From Patescibacteria group bacterium (lineage in GTDB: Bacteria; Patescibacteriota; Patescibacteriia; Patescibacteriales; UBA12465), in NCBI GenBank assembly GCA_029982795.1, contig JARRBY010000003.1, forward strand, positions 1-43,268: a DNA stretch of 43,268 nt, in the 5' to 3' direction. Positions within the stretch are counted from its first letter, which is position 1. Each line of letters begins with the position of its first letter. Shown here piece after piece: positions 9,950-17,659 of the stretch. The notes under the pieces are model-generated. The model made no database searches. It had not been told where the DNA came from and saw only the letters and a list, made by a program, of their open reading frames with translations. The translations under genes and the position numbers were made by a program.

Positions 9950-9966
9950 TTTTTTTATAAATTAAA

Positions 9967-9982
9967 ACACTATATATAGTAT
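9967..9982. promoter_or_regulatory. NrdR-box-like site B
   Basis: ACACTATATATAGTAT, one mismatch to acaCwAtATaTwGtgt; 33 bp from site A. Confidence 0.65.
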
Positions 9983-10020
9983 AAATTTGTTTTTAATTTA
10001 TTATTAATTTTAAAAGTCTT

Positions 10021-12324
10021 ATGACAAACAGTAAACGTGAGGCGATTGGTAAAATCAGAAAACGGGATGGTCGCTTAGTGGCTTTCGATGCCAATTTTAT
10101 TATTAACGCTGTTACCAAAGCTTTTAAGCAAGTTGGGGCAGAAACTAACGGTTTTCCTAAAAAAATTAGTCAACAAGTAGAATCGGATTTACGTCGTTTG
10201 AAACGTTTATCAAAGGATAAAGACTTTATTCCCACAGTTGAAGTTATTCAAGATATAGTTGAGGAACAATTGATGATAAATGGATTTTCTAAGGTAGCTC
10301 GAGCTTATATTTTATATCGTGAAGAAAGGGCAAAAATTAGAGCAGCCGCTCGAAAAGTACCAGAACATGTAAAAAAATTAACTCAAGAAAGTAAAAAATA
10401 TTTTAAAAATCCCCTTGCTGAGTTTATTTTTTATCGCTCATATTCTCGTTGGATAGAGGAAGAAGGAAGACGTGAAACTTGGATAGAAACCGTTGATCGG
10501 TATATAAATTTTATGAAGGATAAATTGCAGGATAAGTTAACTGTCAAGGAATATGAAGAATTACGAGAGGCAATTTTAAAACAAGAAGTAATGCCTTCAA
10601 TGCGTTTAATGCAATTTTCCGGTAAAGCCGTCGAAAGAACTAATGTTTGTGCCTATAATTGTTCCTATATTGCTCCAGAAAATTTTCAAGATATTGCTGA
10701 AATCATGTATGTTTCTATGTGTGGTACGGGAGTAGGTTGGTCGGTAGAAAGTCGTAATGTGGAAAAATTTCCTCAAATTATGATTCAAACCGGGATAAAA
10801 AGAGATAAGTATATAATTCCTGATAGCAAGGAAGGTTGGGCAGATGCTTTGGCACTGGGAATGAAGGTTTGGGCAAAGGGAGAAGATATTGAATTTGATT
10901 ATTCATTGTTAAGACCGGCGGGAGCCCGTCTTAAAACCATGGGCGGAAAAAGTTCGGGCCCGGAGCCATTAAGACAGTTGTTAGACTTTACTCGTGTAAA
11001 AATGTTAAATCGTCAGGGCAGACGTCTAAGAACTATTGATTTGCATGATATTATTTGCATGATTGGCTATTGTGTTGTTTCTGGTGGTGTAAGGAGAAGC
11101 GCCATGATTTCATTATCTGACCTCGATGATAGAGATATACGTGATGCAAAAAAGGGGCAATTTTATATTACCGAACCACAAAGAAGTTTAGCAAATAATT
11201 CAGCGGTATTTATGAAAAAACCTGACAATGAAGAGTTTTTAAGTGAATGGTTGGCGCTTATTAAATCTGGTTCCGGAGAAAGAGGTATCTTTAATCGTGG
11301 TTCATTGGTAAAAACATTGCCGGCGCGCCGTTTGGAAATATTGCGTGAGAAAAAGGGGTTTTTCTCTGCTGATGGTCAAATTATGTTAGGTCAAATGGGT
11401 ACTAATCCTTGCGGGGAAATTATTTTGCAATCAAAGCAGTTTTGTAATTTATCTGAAGTGGTGGCAAGAGCTGAAGATGATGAAGAATCTTTACTGCGAA
11501 AGGTAAAATTAGCCGCTATTTTAGGGACTTATCAGGCCACTTTAACTGATTTCCCTTATTTATCAAAAACATGGCAAATAAATTGTGAAAGTGAACGTTT
11601 GTTGGGAGTTTCGGTGACTGGTCAATGGGATTCAAAAGTAGCTCGTGAGGAAAAGGTTCTACAAAAGTTAAAGGATGAGGCGGTAAGGGTAAATAAATTA
11701 TATGCGAAAAAATTTGGCATTAATCAGTCTTCTGCAGTAACTTGTGTTAAACCATCAGGCACAGTTTCACAATTAACTGATTGTGCTTCCGGAATGCATG
11801 CTCGTTATGCTCCTTATTATATCCGTCGCGTTCGTATTTCGGCAACTGATTCTTTATTTAGAATGTTACGTGATCAAGGAGTACCTTTTAAACCTGAAGT
11901 GGGACAATCATATGAAAATGCAACAACTTTTGTTTTTGAATTTCCGGTTAGAGCCCCAAAGGGGTCTATCTTTAGTCGTGATTTATCGGCTCTTGATCAG
12001 TTAGAGCATTGGAAGAAGGTAAAACTTAATTTCACAGAACATAATCCTTCTGTTACTATTTCTGTTGGTGAAAATGAATGGATAGAGGTAGCTGATTGGG
12101 TTTATAATAATTGGGATATAGTTGGTGGTTTATCTTTCTTGCCTCGTTCAAATCATATTTATGATCTTGCTCCTTATGAGGAAATTAATAAGGAAAAATA
12201 TGATGAATTGATGGTTAAATTTAAGGATATGGATTTTGCTCAAATTGTTGTTTATGAAAAAAAAGATGAAACTGAGGCAAAGAAAGAATTAGCTTGCGCT
12301 GGTGGCGCTTGTGAAGTTAATTAA
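10021..12324 (+). CDS. nrdJ: adenosylcobalamin-dependent (class II) ribonucleoside-triphosphate/diphosphate reductase with ATP-cone
   Basis: IRKRDGRLVAFD ATP-cone; NPCGEIIL; PSGTVSQL; C-terminal ACAGGAC redox tail. Confidence 0.9.
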   Translation: MTNSKREAIGKIRKRDGRLVAFDANFIINAVTKAFKQVGAETNGFPKKISQQVESDLRRLKRLSKDKDFIPTVEVIQDIVEEQLMINGFSKVARAYILYREERAKIRAAARKVPEHVKKLTQESKKYFKNPLAEFIFYRSYSRWIEEEGRRETWIETVDRYINFMKDKLQDKLTVKEYEELREAILKQEVMPSMRLMQFSGKAVERTNVCAYNCSYIAPENFQDIAEIMYVSMCGTGVGWSVESRNVEKFPQIMIQTGIKRDKYIIPDSKEGWADALALGMKVWAKGEDIEFDYSLLRPAGARLKTMGGKSSGPEPLRQLLDFTRVKMLNRQGRRLRTIDLHDIICMIGYCVVSGGVRRSAMISLSDLDDRDIRDAKKGQFYITEPQRSLANNSAVFMKKPDNEEFLSEWLALIKSGSGERGIFNRGSLVKTLPARRLEILREKKGFFSADGQIMLGQMGTNPCGEIILQSKQFCNLSEVVARAEDDEESLLRKVKLAAILGTYQATLTDFPYLSKTWQINCESERLLGVSVTGQWDSKVAREEKVLQKLKDEAVRVNKLYAKKFGINQSSAVTCVKPSGTVSQLTDCASGMHARYAPYYIRRVRISATDSLFRMLRDQGVPFKPEVGQSYENATTFVFEFPVRAPKGSIFSRDLSALDQLEHWKKVKLNFTEHNPSVTISVGENEWIEVADWVYNNWDIVGGLSFLPRSNHIYDLAPYEEINKEKYDELMVKFKDMDFAQIVVYEKKDETEAKKELACAGGACEVN

Positions 12325-12327
12325 AAT

Positions 12328-12864
12328 ATGTATTACACTGGTCAAGGTGATACTGGTAGCTCAAAATTATTTAATTCTTCCAGTCGATTAGCTAAAAGTG
12401 AACAAATTTTTGTAGTTTTAGGAACTTTAGATGAATTAAACTCATATTTAGGTTTTGCTTCAACTTTTAGTGAACAAGAAACACAAATTTTAGTCGCTCT
12501 TAAAAGGGAACAGGATAATTTATTTACTTTACAAGCTCATTTTGCCAAGGCTCAGTTAACAATTAGTCCGGATTTAATTATTAATTTGGAGGCTGATATT
12601 AATAAATGGGAAAAAGAAATAAGTCCCATTAATAATTTTATTGTTCCCGGCGGCAGCAAACTAAGTGCTATTTTAGATATAGCACGAACGATAGCACGTC
12701 GAGCAGAAAGGGAAGCCCTTTCCTTAAATACTGAGATTAGAATTAGTTATAATAAATTAGCTTTTGTTTATCTTAATCGTTTGTCTAGTTGGTTATATGT
12801 GTTAGCGCGACTTGCGAATTATAAAACGGAGCAACCGGAAATAACTCCGCAATATAATAAATAA
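12328..12864 (+). CDS. PduO-type cob(I)alamin adenosyltransferase
   Basis: YTGQGDTGSSKLFN, LGTLDELNSYLGF, FIVPGGSKLSAILDIARTIARRAER. Confidence 0.93.
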   Translation: MYYTGQGDTGSSKLFNSSSRLAKSEQIFVVLGTLDELNSYLGFASTFSEQETQILVALKREQDNLFTLQAHFAKAQLTISPDLIINLEADINKWEKEISPINNFIVPGGSKLSAILDIARTIARRAEREALSLNTEIRISYNKLAFVYLNRLSSWLYVLARLANYKTEQPEITPQYNK

Positions 12865-12882
12865 ATTATTAATAAAAAATAT

Positions 12883-13161
12883 ATGTTATATGAAGAAAGA
12901 AATAAATTAAGTGAAAAAACTTTAGATATTAAAAGAGCCATTGATTCTTTAAAAGAAGAAATGGAAGCGGTTGATTTATATCATCAAAGAGCGGATGCAA
13001 CTTTGGCTGAAGATTTAAAGCGTATTCTTATCCATAATGCTAATGAAGAAAAAGAGCATGCTGCGATGTTAATTGAATGGTTAAGAAAAAATGATGAAAT
13101 TTTTGCTAAAGAATTAAAAGATAATCTATATCAAGAAGAGATTAATACTAATCATAAATAA
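12883..13161 (+). CDS. encapsulated ferritin-like protein (EncFtn family)
   Basis: SLKEEMEAVDLYHQRADA...ILIHNANEEKEHAAMLIEWLRKND matches the EncFtn signature with E/ExxH metal ligands. Confidence 0.88.
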   Translation: MLYEERNKLSEKTLDIKRAIDSLKEEMEAVDLYHQRADATLAEDLKRILIHNANEEKEHAAMLIEWLRKNDEIFAKELKDNLYQEEINTNHK

Positions 13162-13190
13162 GCTGGTAAAAATAATTAGGAATCCAATAA

Positions 13191-13216
13191 AAAACCGATT
13201 AAAGTCGGTTTTTTGT
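13191..13216 (+). terminator. intrinsic terminator
   Basis: aaaccga / tcggttt then T-tract. Confidence 0.75.
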
Positions 13217-13276
13217 TTTATTAGTAAATATTACAATAAAAAGCTAAAAATATTGCTTTTTTCTCAAAACTGTTCG

Positions 13277-13305
13277 TTGACATAATATCATTATTATGAT
13301 ATAAT
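13277..13305 (+). promoter_or_regulatory. perfect consensus promoter TTGACA-17-TATAAT
   Basis: ttgaca 13277-13282, tataat 13300-13305. Confidence 0.85.
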
Positions 13306-13471
13306 AATTTTTATAATTAAGGAACCTTAAAAAATATTCTACTCTAGCTAATAGCTATTCTATTCAGGATAATTATTAGCTGGGGCAGAATTAATAACGA
13401 TTCGAGAACGGCAACAATTCGCAATATAGTCTATAAAAAGACAAAGTTGCAAAATTATAGGAGATATAACA

Positions 13472-13909
13472 ATGAAGAGTCAACTGGAAATTAAACCAAT
13501 TGCACACCTAATTGATTGTAATGCAAATCCTTCTACTCCGGCTGGTTGGTTATTTGAGGAGCACAAGAGGAATGGACTCTTCGAATTTGATCCTGCCAAG
13601 GTTTTCCTTTATCTGTCTGAAAAGCAGAAAAAAGGCACAATTTCTGGGTATGATCTTCGTAAGGAATTGAGGAATAAGCCAGTAATGAATGCTAACGTTC
13701 TTGATTATTTGTTGGCACATATTGAACTTATTCCAGAAGAATGGAAAGGTAAGTTTGTATATTTTTGGGGCACTATTTATCGCTATTCCATTGACAGTCT
13801 CTATGTTCGTTGTCTTTTATGGGATAGCTACAATTTAGAGTGGCGCTGTTGTTACATTTGGCTTAATTACAAATTTAATTCTAATGATTTTGCCGCCCTT
13901 ATAATATGA
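13472..13909 (+). CDS. hypothetical protein (145 aa), CPR-type conserved family suspected
   Basis: ORF with aggaga SD-like sequence, long leader; KPVMNANVLDYLLAHIELIPEEWKGKFVYFWGTIYR. Confidence 0.7.
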   Translation: MKSQLEIKPIAHLIDCNANPSTPAGWLFEEHKRNGLFEFDPAKVFLYLSEKQKKGTISGYDLRKELRNKPVMNANVLDYLLAHIELIPEEWKGKFVYFWGTIYRYSIDSLYVRCLLWDSYNLEWRCCYIWLNYKFNSNDFAALII

Positions 13910-13928
13910 CTTTTAAATTTTGTCATTT

Positions 13929-13975
13929 GACCTTGGTTTTTAAACATAACGTTTATATAACCAAGGTCTTTTTTA
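13929..13975 (+). terminator. intrinsic terminator
   Basis: gaccttggtt / aaccaaggtc 10-bp stem then T-tract. Confidence 0.85.
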
Positions 13976-14031
13976 ATATTTTTCTTGCCTTAAAATAGAA
14001 ACGCGTCTTCATTTTATCTTCATTTTGTATA

Positions 14032-14060
14032 TTGACATTATATTTTAAATATGTTATAAT
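14032..14060 (+). promoter_or_regulatory. perfect consensus promoter TTGACA-17-TATAAT with TGT extended -10
   Basis: ttgaca 14032-14037, tataat 14055-14060. Confidence 0.85.
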
Positions 14061-14134
14061 TAACTTTGTAATCAAGCAGATTAAAAAATCAGCATTTATG
14101 ATTACATTATTGTACAATCAAAAAATAATAAGGC

Positions 14135-14287
14135 ATGAAAAAAAAATTAAAAAAAGCAAGCGCAAAAACAAAAAGAGAGTTTAAATGTGAATCATTTGGA
14201 AATAGGTGCTCAATTTGTGGCACTTACTTTGATGAAGATGGTGTTTGTTCTTTTGGCCATGAACTAGGCCAAACTTATATCATCTAA
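14135..14287 (+). CDS. 50-aa putative zinc-ribbon small protein (MKKKLKKASAKTKREFKCESFGNRCSICGTYFDEDGVCSFGHELGQTYII)
   Basis: ORF between consensus promoter and terminator; C..CSIC...C pattern; below ORF-track cutoff. Confidence 0.7.
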   Translation: MKKKLKKASAKTKREFKCESFGNRCSICGTYFDEDGVCSFGHELGQTYII

Positions 14288-14305
14288 CAGATTTTTGAAA
14301 AATAT

Positions 14306-14338
14306 ACCCGTTGTTACAAACAGCGGGTTTTTTATTTT
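14306..14338 (+). terminator. intrinsic terminator
   Basis: cccgttg / cagcggg then T-tract. Confidence 0.8.
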
Positions 14339-14344
14339 TTAAAC

Positions 14345-14373
14345 TTGGTTTTTGCTGTTTGTCATGTTATAAT
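14345..14373 (+). promoter_or_regulatory. promoter TTGGTT-17-TATAAT with TGT extended -10
   Basis: Upstream of the structured noncoding region. Confidence 0.65.
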
Positions 14374-14379
14374 ATAAAT

Positions 14380-14671
14380 GTCAGTTTAATAGAAATTAAA
14401 GCTAATAATTAGATTATAAATTATAAAGATTATAATTAATTAGATAAACTTTAATTTCATGATACTTATTGACGCCTAGCCGCCTCTGTGGACGGCAAGA
14501 TGTCAACGTTTTAAGTTTTAATACGAGTAAGTAATACTCTATTTACAACTTATAAAGCGTTAAAGGTTTAATTTTAACTGTCCAAGAGGTAGCTGGGTTT
14601 TCTGATGAGATTGTTTGTTAAAACTTTATTTTTACTTTAAAACCAAACAGGTATCGGTTTTTATTTTTTCT
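14380..14671 (+). ncRNA. candidate structured noncoding RNA or riboswitch-like leader, family unknown
   Basis: No ORF; several complementary stems (14392-14401/14449-14458; 14469-14473/14502-14506; 14507-14512/14554-14559; 14572-14578/14617-14623) and a terminator-like hairpin at 14639-14661 with T-tract. Confidence 0.55.
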
Positions 14672-14691
14672 AATTTTTATAACATTAAAAA

Positions 14692-15123
14692 ATGCGTAAA
14701 AAAACTTTAGCTTTTATTGAAATTGCTTTAATTATAATTTTTATTTTTATTCTTCTTCTTTTTTCTTTATGGCTTTTAGAGCAGGGGAAAATAAGGGCTA
14801 ATGATGCGAAAAAGATAGCTGATGTAAAAGAAATACAGAGTGCTTTAGCTTTATATTTTCATGAAAATAATGATTATCCTGACATACTGGAAAGTAATAA
14901 TGCTTTACAAAGTCGAACAACAATTTATCTTGATATTGTTCCTGAAGCACCTATAAGCAAGGGGGAATGTGCTTCTTTTGGCTATAATTACCAAAGAAAT
15001 ATTGAACAAGAAGGGAATCCGTCCTATACTTTAGAGTACTGTCTTAGTCAAGCGTCAGCTGATATTCCAGCTGGAATAAATACGGCAACACCAGCTGGTT
15101 TAAGTTTAAGAAAAATTGATTAA
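14692..15123 (+). CDS. type IV pilin/pseudopilin-like protein with N-terminal TM
   Basis: Hydrophobic helix then RANDAKKIADVKEIQSALALYFHENNDYPD, typical pseudopilin-like segment. Confidence 0.65.
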   Translation: MRKKTLAFIEIALIIIFIFILLLFSLWLLEQGKIRANDAKKIADVKEIQSALALYFHENNDYPDILESNNALQSRTTIYLDIVPEAPISKGECASFGYNYQRNIEQEGNPSYTLEYCLSQASADIPAGINTATPAGLSLRKID

Positions 15124-15130
15124 TTTAAAT

Positions 15131-16270
15131 ATGGATATATACGAAAGGGCACTTAAATTACATAAAGAAAAAAAAGGAAAATTGGAGATAAAAAGCAAAG
15201 TTAAGATTAATGATAAAAATGATTTATCTTTAGCTTATAGCCCAGGGGTAGCCGCTGTATCTCGATTAATTGCGAGTGATAAAAAAAGTGCCTATACGCA
15301 CACTAATAAAGGTAATACTATTGCTGTGATTAGTGATGGGAGTGCTATTTTAGGCTTAGGTAATTTAGGGGCTTTAGCCGCTATCCCCGTAATGGAAGGA
15401 AAATGTGTTTTATTTAAGGAATTTGCCAATATTGATGCGATACCCATTTGCCTTGATACTCAGGATAGTGAAGAAATTATTAAAACTATTAAATATTTAG
15501 CACCAAATTATGGCGGAATTAATTTAGAAGATATAGCGGCTCCTCGTTGTTTTGAAATTGAGGCAAGATTAAAAAAAGAGTTAAATATTCCTGTTATGCA
15601 TGATGATCAACACGGTACGGCGGCAGTGGTATTAGCGGGTTTAATTAATGCTTTAAAAATTAAAAATATAAGTTACAGGGAGGCAAAAATTATTATTAAT
15701 GGGGCTGGTGCGGCTGGTTTAGCAATTGCAGATTTACTTATTAAATATGGTTTTTCTCAACTTATTGTACTTGATAGTAAAGGGGTGATACATGAGGGTC
15801 GCAGTGATTTAAATTTAGTTAAAGAAAAAATTGCAAAACTTACCAATCCGGAAAAAAAGAAAGGGGGCTTAGCTGAGGTTATTAAAAATACGGATGTTTT
15901 TATTGGTGTTAGTCAGGGTAAAGTTTTAACTAGAGAAATGATACTTAGTATGAGAGAAAAACCGGTTATATTTGCGCTTGCTAATCCTGAGCCAGAAATT
16001 ATGCCTGAAGTAGCCAAAGCGGCCGGCGCTTTTATTGTTGCTACTGGACGCAGTGATTATCCTAATCAAATTAATAATGTGCTTGCTTTTCCCGGTATTT
16101 TTCGAGGGGCTTTAGATAATAAAGTTGATCAAATTACCGATGAAATGTTGATTCAAGCTGCAAAAAATTTAGCTAGTTTAGTTAGCACGCCTACTCCTAA
16201 TGAGATTTTACCCAACCCATTTGATAAGCGGGTAGTTGTCGCTGTATCTAAAGCTATAAAAGTGTTATAA
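15131..16270 (+). CDS. NAD(P)-dependent malic enzyme (short bacterial type)
   Basis: LAYSPGVAAVSRLI, HDDQHGTAAVVLAG, NGAGAAGLAIADLL; ATG 15131 follows the previous stop. Confidence 0.92.
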   Translation: MDIYERALKLHKEKKGKLEIKSKVKINDKNDLSLAYSPGVAAVSRLIASDKKSAYTHTNKGNTIAVISDGSAILGLGNLGALAAIPVMEGKCVLFKEFANIDAIPICLDTQDSEEIIKTIKYLAPNYGGINLEDIAAPRCFEIEARLKKELNIPVMHDDQHGTAAVVLAGLINALKIKNISYREAKIIINGAGAAGLAIADLLIKYGFSQLIVLDSKGVIHEGRSDLNLVKEKIAKLTNPEKKKGGLAEVIKNTDVFIGVSQGKVLTREMILSMREKPVIFALANPEPEIMPEVAKAAGAFIVATGRSDYPNQINNVLAFPGIFRGALDNKVDQITDEMLIQAAKNLASLVSTPTPNEILPNPFDKRVVVAVSKAIKVL

Positions 16271-16308
16271 TTTTAAAAAAGCGTTAACTTTATTAATTAT
16301 TAATTTAT

Positions 16309-17232
16309 ATGAGAAAAAAAATTATTTTTTTATTAATTTTTATCTTCGTCTTTACCCTCGTGGTAGCGACACCGATGTTAGCCGAAGATAATGAAAACGA
16401 AACATCTGTTACTGCGACTGAACAAGCGACTTCGTCGCTAGAAAAGATAATATCACCTGATCAAATTCCTTTGTTTAGAAATATTATTAAAAGAGGTAAA
16501 GATTTATATGGCGTCAGACTTAAGACACAAATAAATGCTGATGCTAAACTTCAGGTTAGAGAAGAACAAAAAAATCGGATTTTAGAGAAAATTCCTGCAC
16601 CGCAATTTGTAGGTATGTATGAAAATGTTAGACAAGTTGGTAATGCTTTGTGGGGTTATAGGAAAGATAATTACAGTGAAAACAAAGATGATAAGATTTT
16701 ATCTAATCAAAATATTGCTGATCGTTTAGAAGAGTTAAAAACGGAAATTCATATTCAATCCCCTTCAGATTTAAGCATGTTTACCAATATTAGAAAGACA
16801 GCTGATGGTAAAATGTTTGGTATTTTAAAGGATTTAAAAAATATTCCAGAAAAATATCAAAATGCAATAAAATCTAAAGAATTTTCACCAATCACAGAAA
16901 TGGAAAGAACTTGTGTTGTAGAGGCTATTTCGGAAAAAGATGAAGCTTTACAAGCTAATAACTCACAATTTATCAATAACTTAAATAATAGTATTGAAGT
17001 TAGAAGCAAGTGTCAGGTGTCAGCTCTAAATCAAGATGAAGTAGTACAAAAAGAGGCATTCTTAGCTTGTAATCGTGAGTTTCAAGCTAGTCAGGAACAA
17101 TTTAAAGAACAGGCTAGAGAAGAACAGGAGTTAGTTTGGAAAAATTATAAAGAGGCGTTAGTTAAATGTCGACCTCAATCTAGTACTAGCACGCCAATAA
17201 TAATTGAAGATGGTGGAATTAATATTTACTAG
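16309..17232 (+). CDS. secreted hypothetical protein
   Basis: Signal peptide then charged helical region. Confidence 0.6.
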   Translation: MRKKIIFLLIFIFVFTLVVATPMLAEDNENETSVTATEQATSSLEKIISPDQIPLFRNIIKRGKDLYGVRLKTQINADAKLQVREEQKNRILEKIPAPQFVGMYENVRQVGNALWGYRKDNYSENKDDKILSNQNIADRLEELKTEIHIQSPSDLSMFTNIRKTADGKMFGILKDLKNIPEKYQNAIKSKEFSPITEMERTCVVEAISEKDEALQANNSQFINNLNNSIEVRSKCQVSALNQDEVVQKEAFLACNREFQASQEQFKEQAREEQELVWKNYKEALVKCRPQSSTSTPIIIEDGGINIY

Positions 17233-17262
17233 TATATTGAAATAGAATTCAAATAGATAAGA

Positions 17263-17291
17263 AAAAAGGCCTTCTTGTTGAAGGCCTTTGA
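17263..17291. terminator. bidirectional intrinsic terminator
   Basis: aaaggccttc / gaaggccttt 10-bp stem. Confidence 0.8.
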
Positions 17292-17295
17292 TTTG

Positions 17296-17454
17296 TTATT
17301 GGGGCAAGCTGATAAGAGCTAATGAATCTTTGATAATAGTCAAAATATTGACCAATATCTCATTAGCAATATATCCAGCTTGTGGAGGGAAAAGCCATTT
17401 CAAAACGAAAATGAAAAATAAAATCGTGATGAAATTGTTAAGAATTCTAAACAT
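17296..17454 (-). CDS. possible 52-aa membrane peptide (MFRILNNFITILFFIFVLKWLFPPQAGYIANEILVNILTIIKDSLALISLPQ)
   Basis: Minus-strand frame ending just before the bidirectional terminator; below ORF-track cutoff. Confidence 0.4.
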   Translation of the reverse strand: MFRILNNFITILFFIFVLKWLFPPQAGYIANEILVNILTIIKDSLALISLPQ

Positions 17455-17659
17455 ATGTTTAAAATTAGAGGTAAAAAATTTAATTATTTTCTACCCCCGA
17501 CAAAGCGATGTCGCAAAGGCTTTTCCTATATATATTTAAAGAACTATTATAATAATATATTTACATATTTTAGTAAAAGAGTCAAGGTCTTGGGTTTTAT
17601 ATACATTTTGTTATATACTATTAATATAATTAATTTTAATTAGTAATTAACTTTATATT

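Noticed and set aside
14600-14625. ctgatgag in the noncoding region as a hammerhead ribozyme core
   Set aside because: No matching GAAA segment after a stem II and no three-way junction around it.
14461-14671. tmRNA, RNase P RNA, SRP RNA, T-box or fluoride riboswitch
   Set aside because: None of the conserved core sequences I know for these families are present; needs Infernal for certainty.
17288-17643. Plus-strand ORFs 17288-17539 and 17455-17643
   Set aside because: Low-complexity translations, overlap each other and a better minus-strand small ORF; start just inside a terminator region.
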